From positions 28,987 to 92,986 of the forward strand of contig NZ_JBAJJM010000011.1 of the NCBI RefSeq assembly GCF_036880405.1: a stretch of 64,000 nt of DNA, written 5' to 3'. Source of the DNA: Mannheimia indoligenes (GTDB lineage Bacteria > Pseudomonadota > Gammaproteobacteria > Enterobacterales > Pasteurellaceae). Under the pieces are notes generated by a model that had not been told where the DNA came from, searched no databases, and was given only the letters and a program-made list of their open reading frames with translations. The position numbers and the translations under genes were made by a program. Below are positions 35,537 to 43,250 of this stretch, in pieces; position 1 is the stretch's first letter; the number at the start of each line of letters is the position of its first letter.

Positions 35537-36220
35537 ATGTATAAACAATTATCTAACTTTTATTATGGTTCGGTATTTTCTCTATTAGAATTACAAGAAG
35601 GAAAAAATTTTTCTTTTTTAGGTAGCGCATTTATCTGCAGTAACAAGGGATATTTAGCCACTTGTGCTCATAATATAAATATTAGCAAACATGATAAATT
35701 ATATATTGCTACAATTGAGCATTCTATAAATGAATTTACCCCATTAACAAATCAAAGTGTTAATGCCATTAAGGTATCCATAGTACAGTTTGATTCAAAT
35801 TCTGATGTTTGCCTACTAAAAATAAATAACATCACTACTAACTTTCATGCCCCTGACAATTTTCTATTAAAAAATAGAACACTAGATGTAGGATCAAAAT
35901 GTTTATATATGGGGTATCCATTTGGTGATTTTGGATTCCATAAGGCAAAAATTTCAGCTACAATTATTAGTAGTAAAATTATCAATGAGAAAGGTGTTAA
36001 ACAATATGTGTTAGATACTATGGTACATTCAGGAAATAGTGGAGGCCCTGTAATTGATATAGAATCTGGATATATCTGTGGAATAATTTCTGGCAGATTT
36101 AACCCTATGGGAAAAAGTGGGATGTTTATAGGCAACTACCAAGTGGGTAGCGATACTACAATATCAAAAGCTATTCCTATTGAATATTTAATTTCTTTAA
36201 TGAACAGGGAAAATATATAA
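35537..36220 (+). CDS. Trypsin-like serine protease, probably cytoplasmic
   Basis: A 227-residue chymotrypsin-fold protease. The triad is visible: His45 in ATCAHN, Asp90 in NSDVCLLKI and Ser168 in HSGNSGGPV. There is no signal peptide, so it probably acts in the cytoplasm or at the inner face of the membrane, and no PDZ domain, so it is not a DegP-type housekeeping protease. AAAGGAAG precedes the start. It is very AT-rich after GC-richer purL and is coupled to the next gene by a one-base overlap (TAATG). Stand-alone trypsin-like proteases with a small partner occur in bacterial conflict systems; a defence role is inference. Confidence 0.82.
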   Translation: MYKQLSNFYYGSVFSLLELQEGKNFSFLGSAFICSNKGYLATCAHNINISKHDKLYIATIEHSINEFTPLTNQSVNAIKVSIVQFDSNSDVCLLKINNITTNFHAPDNFLLKNRTLDVGSKCLYMGYPFGDFGFHKAKISATIISSKIINEKGVKQYVLDTMVHSGNSGGPVIDIESGYICGIISGRFNPMGKSGMFIGNYQVGSDTTISKAIPIEYLISLMNRENI

Positions 36221-36657
36221 TGTTAAGTAACATTAATCTAAATAAATTACCTGATGGGTTGTTGGACTGGCAAGAAAAGGAAATACATAACTTAATTAAA
36301 CAACAATCAGGTGAAGATGAGTTTTATAGATTAGGTGCAAGATTTTTAGGAGAAAATGATTTATCTATAGGCAGCTGGACAAATACAGGTGTGCCAAGTA
36401 ACAATCAGCCAAACTCATTTTTTCTAAGTCTTAAAAAAGAAGTTCACAAGTTTTTTTGTACAGATTGTACTGAATATAATACTCAAAGAAATCAGTTAGG
36501 ATCTACTTTAGAAAATATGGTTAAAGTAGTATCCTCCGCTATTGCGGGATCTTTGGGAATTGCAGAAGGAGTTATCATAGGAACAATAACTTGCATTATT
36601 ATTGTAATAATTAAATTAGGTAAAAATGCTTGGTGTAATAGTATTAATATAGATTAA
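36220..36657 (+). CDS. Small membrane-anchored partner of the protease, unknown function
   Basis: A 145-residue protein I do not recognise. Residues 1-100 are soluble and polar, with a Cys pair (Cys80 and Cys83, FFCTDC). A single strong hydrophobic helix spans about 102-132 (glycine-rich then Ile/Val-rich) with a short tail. It starts on the last base of the protease stop codon, so the two are translationally coupled and probably act together. It could be a substrate, a membrane effector released by cleavage, or an inhibitor. An inverted-repeat element lies 23 nt after its stop. Confidence 0.68.
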   Translation: MLSNINLNKLPDGLLDWQEKEIHNLIKQQSGEDEFYRLGARFLGENDLSIGSWTNTGVPSNNQPNSFFLSLKKEVHKFFCTDCTEYNTQRNQLGSTLENMVKVVSSAIAGSLGIAEGVIIGTITCIIIVIIKLGKNAWCNSINID

Positions 36658-36679
36658 TAGAAACCTGATGGTGCCCCCC

Positions 36680-36774
36680 GATAGCGCTCGTCTCTGACGA
36701 GTGCCTTTTTCTTCGCTGTTAAACGTAACTTTCCTTCTATTAAATTACAGCACTCGTCAGAGACGAGCGCTATC
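36680..36774. repeat. REP-like element: 25-bp perfect inverted repeat, each arm a hairpin
   Basis: The arm 36680-36704 (GATAGCGCTCGTC then TCTGACGAGTGC) is the exact reverse complement of 36750-36774, with a 45-nt spacer. Each arm also folds on itself (CTCGTC-TCT-GACGAG). This paired-palindrome layout is that of a REP/BIME-type repeat. A RAYT-type transposase fragment follows about 140 nt downstream, as expected for REP sequences mobilised by such enzymes. Confidence 0.75.
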
Positions 36775-36932
36775 TTTCCTATTTGCAAAAAATGAAGTGA
36801 AATTGACCGCTTGTATTTTTGCGATCTCTGTCGAAAAATTGTGATTTACTGCTTGTCTGCTAGGAGATTTTGAGTAAATTCAGCTTATTATGTTTTAGTT
36901 GAAGGTATTCTATGAGTAGAAAATACAAAATG
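36769..36932 (+). repeat. RAYT leader repeat, copy A
   Basis: This non-coding leader plus first codons of a RAYT-like gene is repeated in degenerate form at 37848-37979. Shared blocks include GCTATC near the start, AATTGACCGCTTGTATTTTTG and TATTCTATGAGT around the start codon. Copy A is about 30 bp longer in the middle. Confidence 0.72.
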
Positions 36933-37013
36933 AGAAATAGCGATGGGGCTTATTTTGTGAGTTTTGCAACAGTATATTGGATAGATGTTTTTATTCCTGA
37001 GGTTTATTTTTAA
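36912..37013 (+). pseudogene. 5' fragment of a REP-associated (Y1/IS200-like) transposase
   Basis: A 33-codon frame beginning MSRKYKMRNSDGAYFVSF and continuing through ATVYWIDVF, then ending in TAA. This is the conserved N-terminal block of RAYT-type Y1 transposases; the catalytic HUH (His-x-His) and Tyr regions are missing. Similarity stops near 36990, where the opposite-strand nuclease gene ends, so the rest was lost or replaced by a rearrangement. It is too short to appear as a normal gene and cannot be active. Confidence 0.72.
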
Positions 37014-37767
37014 GTATATTAAAAAATTTTCTCCAATTTTTTCTATAATATTCTTCTATATAAGCTACAAATTCTAAATTACTCACATTTTTAGTGCAAA
37101 CAGAACCCTCAGGCATAAAAAGCTCATCATTAGAATGATAATTGGAATTCATATAGCAACTACATACACCAATATGAGGGTTCTTTCTATTATTTAGTAA
37201 TCTACCTTGTGCTCTTTCAATTAATGAAAGTGGTAGCCTATCAATAAAACATTCTCTAAGTGAATGAAGAGTATCATTATTCCCTACAGTACCAACCAGC
37301 ATTTTTTCCCAAGTATGTGAAGGACTAATATCTGACACAATAAAATGACAAATCGCTACATATGGGAAACCTATATCATATAGTCCTTGTGCTTGGGTGA
37401 AACCAAATTTCTTAGGTGATTTTCCTTGCTGTTCGTATGATGCTCTTATGACTTTAGCCTCTACTGCAAGAGATTCTGAAAATACAATATTATTCTCAGT
37501 ATAAGGAATTATTAGCATATCAATATCACCCGGCTTATTTAAGTTTTGATGCAGTTCTTTAGAAGGGATAAGTATAGTTGCTAAAACTCCCTTATAGTCA
37601 GAGATACTAAAAAATGTAGGATGGGTTTTTCTTAAAAACTCACCTAATAATCGCATATTAGCTATTAGTCTTAACAGCATTCCATTTTCATTATGATTGT
37701 TCATCCATTCTTTAGGACAAAAAAGAGGAGTATTACTAGTAAGAGGTTTGGTTTTGTAGAGTTTCAT
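36991..37767 (-). CDS. PD-(D/E)XK nuclease-like protein, unknown function
   Basis: A 258-residue protein. The segment GDIDMLIIP (80-88), then AVEAKVIR (101-108) about 20 residues later, then QAQGLY (125-130) fits the PD-(D/E)XK nuclease pattern: Asp81 or Asp83, Glu103-x-Lys105 and a downstream Gln. A Cys-rich patch (VCSCY) lies near residue 202. No helicase or methylase accompanies it. It runs opposite to its neighbours, is AT-rich, and its C-terminus overlaps the transposase fragment, so the tail may have been altered at the junction. Two copies of the RAYT leader flank it. Restriction or other DNA-targeting defence is plausible but inferred. Confidence 0.68.
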   Translation of the reverse strand: MKLYKTKPLTSNTPLFCPKEWMNNHNENGMLLRLIANMRLLGEFLRKTHPTFFSISDYKGVLATILIPSKELHQNLNKPGDIDMLIIPYTENNIVFSESLAVEAKVIRASYEQQGKSPKKFGFTQAQGLYDIGFPYVAICHFIVSDISPSHTWEKMLVGTVGNNDTLHSLRECFIDRLPLSLIERAQGRLLNNRKNPHIGVCSCYMNSNYHSNDELFMPEGSVCTKNVSNLEFVAYIEEYYRKNWRKFFNILKNKPQE

Positions 37768-37847
37768 TTATTATTTTTATAACCTTGAATTACATTATAG
37801 AATGAAGTTTATCAAAATAATCGAAAAATCTCCTTGATGGAATAAGT

Positions 37848-37979
37848 GCTATCCTTTCAAGTTTGCAAAAAATAAATTTAAATTGACCGCTTGTATTTTT
37901 GCTCTCTTTGTTGAGAAATGATGATTGTCCAGGTGTCTGCAAGAAATAAAGATATTCTATGAGTCAAAAAAACCAAATG
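37848..37979 (+). repeat. RAYT leader repeat, copy B (degenerate)
   Basis: This is homologous to 36769-36932: GCTATC, TTTGCAAAAAAT, AAATTGACCGCTTGTATTTTTG and TATTCTATGAGT are shared in order. The start codon at 37959 now leads to only seven codons (MSQKNQM) and a stop. It holds the non-coding stretch between the nuclease gene and ansB; nothing else was seen there. Confidence 0.7.
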
Positions 37980-38088
37980 TAACCTATTTCTACCCAGCAA
38001 TTAATTCCCTCTTTTATGTACCAGATCAAATTATTTACACTGATTTATCGGTATGATCTCTTTAGTTTTTTTAATTAAGGAGTCTTAT

Positions 38089-39138
38089 ATGAAATTCAAA
38101 AAATTAGTATTAGCAGCAATGTTCGGTGGCTTATTTGTAACAGCCAATGCGGCAGAATTACCTAATATCACTATTTTAGCGACAGGCGGAACTATTGCCG
38201 GTAGTCAGCAGAATGCGAATAGCAGTGCATATCAAGCGGGGCAATTGAATATTGAAACCTTAATTGAAGCTGTACCAGAAATGAAAACATTGGCGAATAT
38301 CAAAGGTGAGCAGATTGTGAAAATTGGTTCACAGGATATGTCGGATAGTGTGTGGTTAAAATTGGCTAAAGCGATTAATCAACAGTGTGCAACAACAGAT
38401 GGCTTTGTCATTACACACGGTACAGACACAATGGAAGAGACGGCTTACTTTCTTGATCTGGCAGTGAAATGTGAGAAACCTGTGGTATTAGTAGGAGCTA
38501 TGCGTCCGGCAACAGAAAAAAGTGCCGATGGTCCATTGAATTTGTATAATTCAATTGTGGTGGCAAAAGATCCAAAATCTGCCGGGCGAGGTGTGTTAGT
38601 GGCAATGAACGATGCGGTACTGGGTGCAAGAGATGTTACCAAAACCAGCACGACTGCGGTGCAAACATTTAGTTCGCCGAATTTTGGTTCTTTAGGTTAC
38701 GTCCATAATAGTAAAGTGGATTATGAACGCTCTCCGGAAAGCAAACATACCGTTAATACCCCATTTAATGTGAATGAATTAAATGAATTACCTAAAGTCG
38801 GTATTATTTATGCTTATGCTAATATGCCGACAGAGCCGCTTAAAGCCTTGTTAGATGCGGGTTATCAAGGCATTGTAGTGGCAGGTGTTGGTAATGGTAA
38901 TATGAATGCAGAAAATCTTGCATTATTAGAGGAAGCAGCGAAAAAAGGCGTTGCGGTGGTACGTTCTTCTCGTGTACCAACTGGTTATACTACTCGTGAT
39001 GCGGAGGTTGATGATAGTAAATATGGCTTTGCTGCTTCCGGCACGTTAAATCCGCAAAAGGCTCGTGTGTTATTGCAATTAGCTTTAACCCAAACGAAAG
39101 ATATCAAAACTATTCAGCAATATTTTGAAGATTTTTAA
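38089..39138 (+). CDS. ansB: Periplasmic L-asparaginase (type II)
   Basis: Hydrolyses L-asparagine to aspartate and ammonia in the periplasm. The 349-residue preprotein has a Sec signal (about 1-22, cleaved near NAAE), the catalytic Thr motif LATGGTIAGS (near 30) and the second motif ITHGTDTMEET (near 111), as in E. coli AnsB. The start at 38089 was chosen for its AAGGAG ribosome site and because it opens directly on the signal peptide. It is a single gene with its own terminator and is back-to-back with the accessory cassette upstream. Confidence 0.94.
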   Translation: MKFKKLVLAAMFGGLFVTANAAELPNITILATGGTIAGSQQNANSSAYQAGQLNIETLIEAVPEMKTLANIKGEQIVKIGSQDMSDSVWLKLAKAINQQCATTDGFVITHGTDTMEETAYFLDLAVKCEKPVVLVGAMRPATEKSADGPLNLYNSIVVAKDPKSAGRGVLVAMNDAVLGARDVTKTSTTAVQTFSSPNFGSLGYVHNSKVDYERSPESKHTVNTPFNVNELNELPKVGIIYAYANMPTEPLKALLDAGYQGIVVAGVGNGNMNAENLALLEEAAKKGVAVVRSSRVPTGYTTRDAEVDDSKYGFAASGTLNPQKARVLLQLALTQTKDIKTIQQYFEDF

Positions 39139-39157
39139 TAAACGTTAAAGCATATAA

Positions 39158-39198
39158 AAAATGGCATAAGTGAGTAAACTTATGCCATTATTTTTTGT
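39158..39198 (+). terminator. Terminator after ansB
   Basis: AATGGCATAAGT (39160-39171) pairs with ACTTATGCCATT (39178-39189), followed by ATTTTTTG. Confidence 0.85.
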
Positions 39199-39232
39199 AT
39201 GTGGTTTGACTGCTGCAAGTGGTGTGATTTTG

Positions 39233-39817
39233 CTATTTTTTTGCAAATTTAGCCTGTATTTTATGAGCAACAATAAACAGCACTAAGACTCCGATGATAA
39301 TTGGATCGAATGTTACGCTCTTTACCGACCAATAATAATGCACCATTGCCAATACTAATGCAGGATAAGCCCACTGGTGAATCGTCCCCCAGCGTTTTCC
39401 TAATTTTCGTTTTAACATTGGCAGCGAAGTTACTGCCATTATGCTTAGAATGAAAAAAGCAGCTGCTCCTAAAATTAAATATGGGCGACTGGCAAGCTCG
39501 CTAAAAAATAATTTTACATCAAGGCTTAATTCTAACAATAGATAGCTTGAAATATGTAGAGCTGCCCATACAAACGCCCATAAGCCCAATGGGCGGCGTA
39601 AAATTTGATACTGATTTTTCTTTAGGTATTGTAGGGCAATACCAAGTATAAACATTATACAAAAAATGACGATCGCACCATACCCGAGAAAATGCTCCAG
39701 CTCTTTAATCGGATCGGCACCTAATACCGTTTCATTACCTGTATATAATAGCTGAGCCACCCAAACTAGCGGTAATAAGCAGCCAAGATGAATGAGTATG
39801 CGTAATCCGGTTAGCAT
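39233..39817 (-). CDS. msrQ: MsrQ, haem-binding membrane subunit of MsrPQ
   Basis: A 194-residue inner-membrane protein with about six TM helices and conserved His residues in helices (for example HFLGYG, AALHISSY, IHQWAYPALVLAMVHYYW) that bind haem in this ferric-reductase-like family. It passes quinol or flavin electrons to periplasmic MsrP for repair of oxidised methionines. Its start overlaps the msrP stop at base 39817 (TAATG-type coupling), the standard msrPQ operon. Confidence 0.93.
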   Translation of the reverse strand: MLTGLRILIHLGCLLPLVWVAQLLYTGNETVLGADPIKELEHFLGYGAIVIFCIMFILGIALQYLKKNQYQILRRPLGLWAFVWAALHISSYLLLELSLDVKLFFSELASRPYLILGAAAFFILSIMAVTSLPMLKRKLGKRWGTIHQWAYPALVLAMVHYYWSVKSVTFDPIIIGVLVLFIVAHKIQAKFAKK

Positions 39818-40770
39818 TAGTAGTTCACCTTTAAATCTAAGCCACGGTATAAATTTGCCACTTCATTTTCGTAGCCATTAAACATTAGTGTTGGTTGGCG
39901 TTTGACGGATAATAACCCGCCTGCACCAATTACTCGTTCAGATGCTTGCGACCAACGTGGATGATCAACATTCGGATTCACATTAGCATAAAAGCCATAT
40001 TCATTTGGAGCAAGACTTTCCCAAGTAGTTAGAGGGCGTTTTTCGGCAAAGGTGATTTTCACAATCGACTTAATGCTTTTGAATCCATATTTCCAAGGTA
40101 CGACTAAGCGAATAGGTGCACCGTTTTGCGGTGGCAGGGTTTTACCGTATAAACCGACGGATAGTAGTGTTAGTGAATTTAAGGCTTCATCTAAGCGTAA
40201 AGCTTCTACATAAGGATAATCAATCCCTCCACCTAGCAAGCGGTTTTTTTGCCCCGGCATTTGTTCAGGATCATATAAAGTGTGAAAGACCACATATTTG
40301 GCTTTACTGGTTGGTTTTGCCATCTCAATCAAGCGAGCTAACTCAAAGCCTATCCACGGCACAACCATTGACCACGCTTCAACACAGCGAAAACGGTAAA
40401 TGCGTTCTTCTAGTGGAAACGTATTAAGCAATTGTTGATGATTTAAACTAAACGGATTTTCAACTTCGCCGCCAATTTCTAATATCCAAGGATCAGTTTT
40501 AAAGTTTGCTGCATTTTTTGCCGGTGCACTTTTATCAACACCAAATTCATAGAAATTGTTATAGCCGATTATTTTGTTTTCCGGAGTGAGTTCAAGCCCT
40601 TTATTGGGATCCGGTTTAAACTGTAGTGATTGCAAGTGTCTTTGTGTTTCTGCCATACTTACTTTAGGCAATGCAGAAGCTGCAATACCTAAACCTAACG
40701 CGGTAATAATTTTACGGCGTTGGTAGAAAATAGTTTCGGGTGTAACATCTTGAATTGTTAATTTTTTCAT
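39817..40770 (-). CDS. msrP: MsrP, periplasmic methionine sulfoxide reductase
   Basis: Molybdopterin enzyme that repairs methionine sulfoxide in periplasmic proteins. The 317-residue protein has a twin-arginine signal (Arg18-Arg19 in QRRKIITALG, cleaved near SMAE at about 41) and the Mo-ligand Cys129 in YRFRCVEAWSM, as in YedY/MsrP. It is first in the msrPQ operon and diverges from an ECF sigma factor gene 108 bp away, which suggests stress control by that sigma factor. Confidence 0.95.
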   Translation of the reverse strand: MKKLTIQDVTPETIFYQRRKIITALGLGIAASALPKVSMAETQRHLQSLQFKPDPNKGLELTPENKIIGYNNFYEFGVDKSAPAKNAANFKTDPWILEIGGEVENPFSLNHQQLLNTFPLEERIYRFRCVEAWSMVVPWIGFELARLIEMAKPTSKAKYVVFHTLYDPEQMPGQKNRLLGGGIDYPYVEALRLDEALNSLTLLSVGLYGKTLPPQNGAPIRLVVPWKYGFKSIKSIVKITFAEKRPLTTWESLAPNEYGFYANVNPNVDHPRWSQASERVIGAGGLLSVKRQPTLMFNGYENEVANLYRGLDLKVNY

Positions 40771-40878
40771 CGAACTATCCTTTTTTTATGAATTGTTGTT
40801 ATTATTTTGGACTAAGCTGATCTAGAATTCTTACAAAATAAGTGTAATTTTTTATTGGGTATTCCCTAAAGGAGATAT

Positions 40879-41445
40879 ATGAAGAGTCTATCTTCTATAC
40901 AGATAGAAGAGATTAGAAAGCAAATGGTTAAATTTGCCACCTTACAACTAGCCGATAAAGATTTAGCCGAGGATGCTGTACAGGATGCCTTAACCAATGC
41001 CTATAAGCATTCAGCCTCTTTTCGGCGAGAAGCTGCACTTAAAACTTGGATTTTTGCTATTTTAAAGAACAAAATTTTAGATTTACTCAGAACACGAAAA
41101 CGACATATTCCGGTCAGCTCTCTATGTGAGGAAGAAGAATCACCAAGTGCCTTTTTCGATCGCCACGATCATTGGTTGCAACATCAAGATGTAACTGAAT
41201 GGAGGGGGATAGCTCAATCAACTTACCAAAAAGAATTTTGGGCAATTTTTGATATTTGTTTAAATAAATTACCCGCCCAGCAAGCACGAGTATTTATGAT
41301 GCGTGAACATTTGGAGATGAGTAGTGCGGAAATTTGCCAAGAATGTGAAATTTCTCTCTCTAACTTAAATGTATTACTTTATCGTGCTCGTTTACGTTTA
41401 CAAGAGTGTTTATCTCGCAATTGGTTTAGAGAGGAATCAAAATGA
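40879..41445 (+). CDS. ECF-type RNA polymerase sigma factor
   Basis: A 188-residue sigma-70-family factor with region 2 (about 17-75, including the DLAEDAVQDALTNAY core) and region 4 (about 125-180, LPAQQARVFMMREHLEMSSAEIC and the helix-turn-helix ISLSNLNVLLYRARLRLQ). There is no region 3, as is typical of ECF factors. The next gene, overlapping by ATGA, encodes a zinc-finger anti-sigma. In Haemophilus a similar pair (RpoE2) answers hypochlorite stress and controls methionine sulfoxide repair, as I recall; the divergent msrPQ here fits. AAAGGAG precedes the start. Confidence 0.92.
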   Translation: MKSLSSIQIEEIRKQMVKFATLQLADKDLAEDAVQDALTNAYKHSASFRREAALKTWIFAILKNKILDLLRTRKRHIPVSSLCEEEESPSAFFDRHDHWLQHQDVTEWRGIAQSTYQKEFWAIFDICLNKLPAQQARVFMMREHLEMSSAEICQECEISLSNLNVLLYRARLRLQECLSRNWFREESK

Positions 41446-41627
41446 AATGCAGACAAGCAACAGAACTTATTTCACAGTCTTGTGATGAGAAACTTCGTTT
41501 GCAACAACATATGCGTTTGCAGTTGCATCTTTTGGTATGCCCTAAATGCCGCAATTTTAATAAAAATACCAAGAAATTAGGCAAGATATTAAGAGCTTAC
41601 TGTAACGATAAAGATGCTCCGTTCTGA
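41442..41627 (+). CDS. Zinc-finger (ZAS-type) anti-sigma factor
   Basis: A 61-residue protein with the His-x3-Cys-x2-Cys zinc site His29, Cys33 and Cys36 (HLLVCPKC) plus N-terminal Cys3 and Cys14. It is soluble, with no TM segment, so it is probably a cytoplasmic redox-sensing anti-sigma that frees the sigma factor when its zinc thiolates are oxidised. The start overlaps the sigma stop by four bases, giving 1:1 translation. It is much shorter than ChrR, with no C-terminal cupin. Confidence 0.82.
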   Translation: MKCRQATELISQSCDEKLRLQQHMRLQLHLLVCPKCRNFNKNTKKLGKILRAYCNDKDAPF

Positions 41628-41656
41628 TTTATTATACATTTTAAAAGGAGAAAAAT

Positions 41657-41941
41657 ATGCGTTATTGGTTAATAAGTTTAAGCATACTATTAAGTGGCTG
41701 TGTCGTGCCGGTTACTCCTACAGGGCAAGCCGGTATCCCTATGCCGATTATAATTGGTGTCTCAGATCCACTTGATTCCAAAGAGGTTCACATTTGTACT
41801 CTAAAGCCATTTACTCAGGAATATCGTAGTGAACATAGTAGCCGAGGCAGAGCCAAATTAAATGTACAAAAGCAATGCCGAGCAAACCACAGTGAAATGT
41901 TTTGTGAAGAAAAAGATATTGTTTGCAAAACCTATGATTAG
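41657..41941 (+). CDS. Small Cys-rich lipoprotein
   Basis: A 94-residue lipoprotein with lipobox LLSGC (Cys15). The mature part has four more Cys (HICTLK, KQCRAN, MFCEEK, IVCKTY), which may form two disulphides. AAAAGGAG precedes the start. It lies 29 nt after the anti-sigma gene and may be part of the same operon. I do not recognise the family; a link to envelope redox stress is suggested only by position. Confidence 0.72.
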   Translation: MRYWLISLSILLSGCVVPVTPTGQAGIPMPIIIGVSDPLDSKEVHICTLKPFTQEYRSEHSSRGRAKLNVQKQCRANHSEMFCEEKDIVCKTYD

Positions 41942-41945
41942 TTAA

Positions 41946-42003
41946 ACAAGCGGTCGTATTTTATCTGTTTTTTGCAAAATTTTCCTAAAATTTGACCGCT
42001 TGT
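41946..42003. terminator. Inverted uptake-signal pair after the lipoprotein gene
   Basis: ACAAGCGGTC (41946-41955) and GACCGCTTGT (41994-42003) can pair across a 38-nt A/T-rich spacer. It lies between the sigma operon and the oxidoreductase gene; terminator function is likely but less certain than for short-loop pairs. Confidence 0.6.
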
Positions 42004-42044
42004 TTATTTAAGCAGATAACATCAAAATTTTATGAGGATTGTCT

Positions 42045-43088
42045 ATGCAACCCATCAATATTGCCATCGCAGGTGCCGGCTTTTCCAGCCGAGTGTTTCA
42101 TATCCCGTTTTTGAAGCAAGATGCTCATTTTAATATTGTAAAGGTGTATGAACGTACTTCTAACAATGCGGCAGAATGGTTGCCGAATGCAGAAACAGTG
42201 CGGGATTTCAACGCTCTTTTAACGCCAGAAGTGGATTTAGTGCTGATTACCACACCGAATCAAACCCATTATGAAATGATAAAAGAGTCATTGCTTGCAG
42301 GCAAACACGTTTTAGTGGAGAAACCGTTAGTGGCAACAGCGGCTGAGGCGGAAGAGTTAGCAGCACTTGCAAAGCAGCAAGGAAAGGTACTTTATGTGTA
42401 CCAAAACCGCCGTTGGGACAGCCATATTGCGACGGCAAAATCGCTAATGGAGCAAAATTTACTGGGAGAGTTGGTAGATTGCGAAATTCGTTTTGACCGT
42501 TATGCGAAAGAGAAAAATGCTAAAGTATGGAAAGAATCAGGCGAGCTTGGCACAGGTTTAGTGTATGACTTAGGTGTACATTTAATCGACCAAGCTTTGT
42601 ATCTTTTCGGGAAGCCGGAGGCGGTGTATGCTGATGTGCGTTATCAGCACGAAGGGGCGTTGGTTGATGATAACTTTGATATTCAGCTCTATTATGCTAA
42701 CGGTTTTAAGGTTGTGTTGAAAGCCAGCCGATATGCCCGTGAGCCAAGTCCGACGTTTGTGTTACACGGAAAATTAGGTTCTTATCTGAAACAAACGTCA
42801 GATAATCAAGAAGATTTGCTGAAAAATGGCGTACAACCTATTGGCAAAGATTGGAATATGGAGGAAAAAGAGAACTGGGGAATTTTACACACTGAAGTGG
42901 AAGGCAATGTGGTTCGCCAGCCCTATCCAAATGCAGAAGTCAGTTATCAAAATCTGTTTGATGATTTATACCAAGTGATAGCCCACAATGCCGAACCGAT
43001 TATCAAGCTAGAGGAAGTCATTTTTGTACTAAAAGTGATTAACGGTGTATTTGAAAGTGCAAAATCAGGGCAAAAAATCTATTTGTAA
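42045..43088 (+). CDS. Gfo/Idh/MocA-family oxidoreductase
   Basis: A 347-residue NAD(P)-dependent oxidoreductase. It has the N-terminal Rossmann motif AIAGAGFSSRVFHIPF (about 6-21), the family signature EKPLVATAAEA (about 93-103) and a C-terminal alpha/beta domain with DLGVHLIDQAL (about 176-186). The start at 42045 has GAGGA upstream; two extra codons from a TTG are unlikely. Relatives in E. coli are YdgJ and YhhX, of unclear substrate. It stands alone, with no sugar operon nearby, so the substrate cannot be inferred. Confidence 0.86.
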   Translation: MQPINIAIAGAGFSSRVFHIPFLKQDAHFNIVKVYERTSNNAAEWLPNAETVRDFNALLTPEVDLVLITTPNQTHYEMIKESLLAGKHVLVEKPLVATAAEAEELAALAKQQGKVLYVYQNRRWDSHIATAKSLMEQNLLGELVDCEIRFDRYAKEKNAKVWKESGELGTGLVYDLGVHLIDQALYLFGKPEAVYADVRYQHEGALVDDNFDIQLYYANGFKVVLKASRYAREPSPTFVLHGKLGSYLKQTSDNQEDLLKNGVQPIGKDWNMEEKENWGILHTEVEGNVVRQPYPNAEVSYQNLFDDLYQVIAHNAEPIIKLEEVIFVLKVINGVFESAKSGQKIYL

Positions 43089-43121
43089 AATTTTGATCAT
43101 TTCTGACCGCTTGTAATAAAA

Positions 43122-43152
43122 AATGGGGGAAAATATATTCATTTTCCCTCTT
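43122..43152 (+). terminator. Probable terminator after the oxidoreductase
   Basis: GGGAAAAT-type and ATTTTCCC arms pair around ATATTC, followed by TCTTAT. The T run is weak. The 100 bases between it and the Abi stop hold nothing recognisable. Confidence 0.5.
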
Positions 43153-43250
43153 ATGGCATAAGCATCCACGTTTGTGCCTTTTAATACTCAGTTAATTTAA
43201 AAATCTAACTGTTAGTCAAAATATCTAACTAAATTCGGAATATTATTTCT

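Noticed and set aside
38020..38088. FNR or CRP site before ansB, expected from E. coli.
   Set aside because: Only half-site-like matches (such as CTGATTTATCGG) were found, too weak to call.
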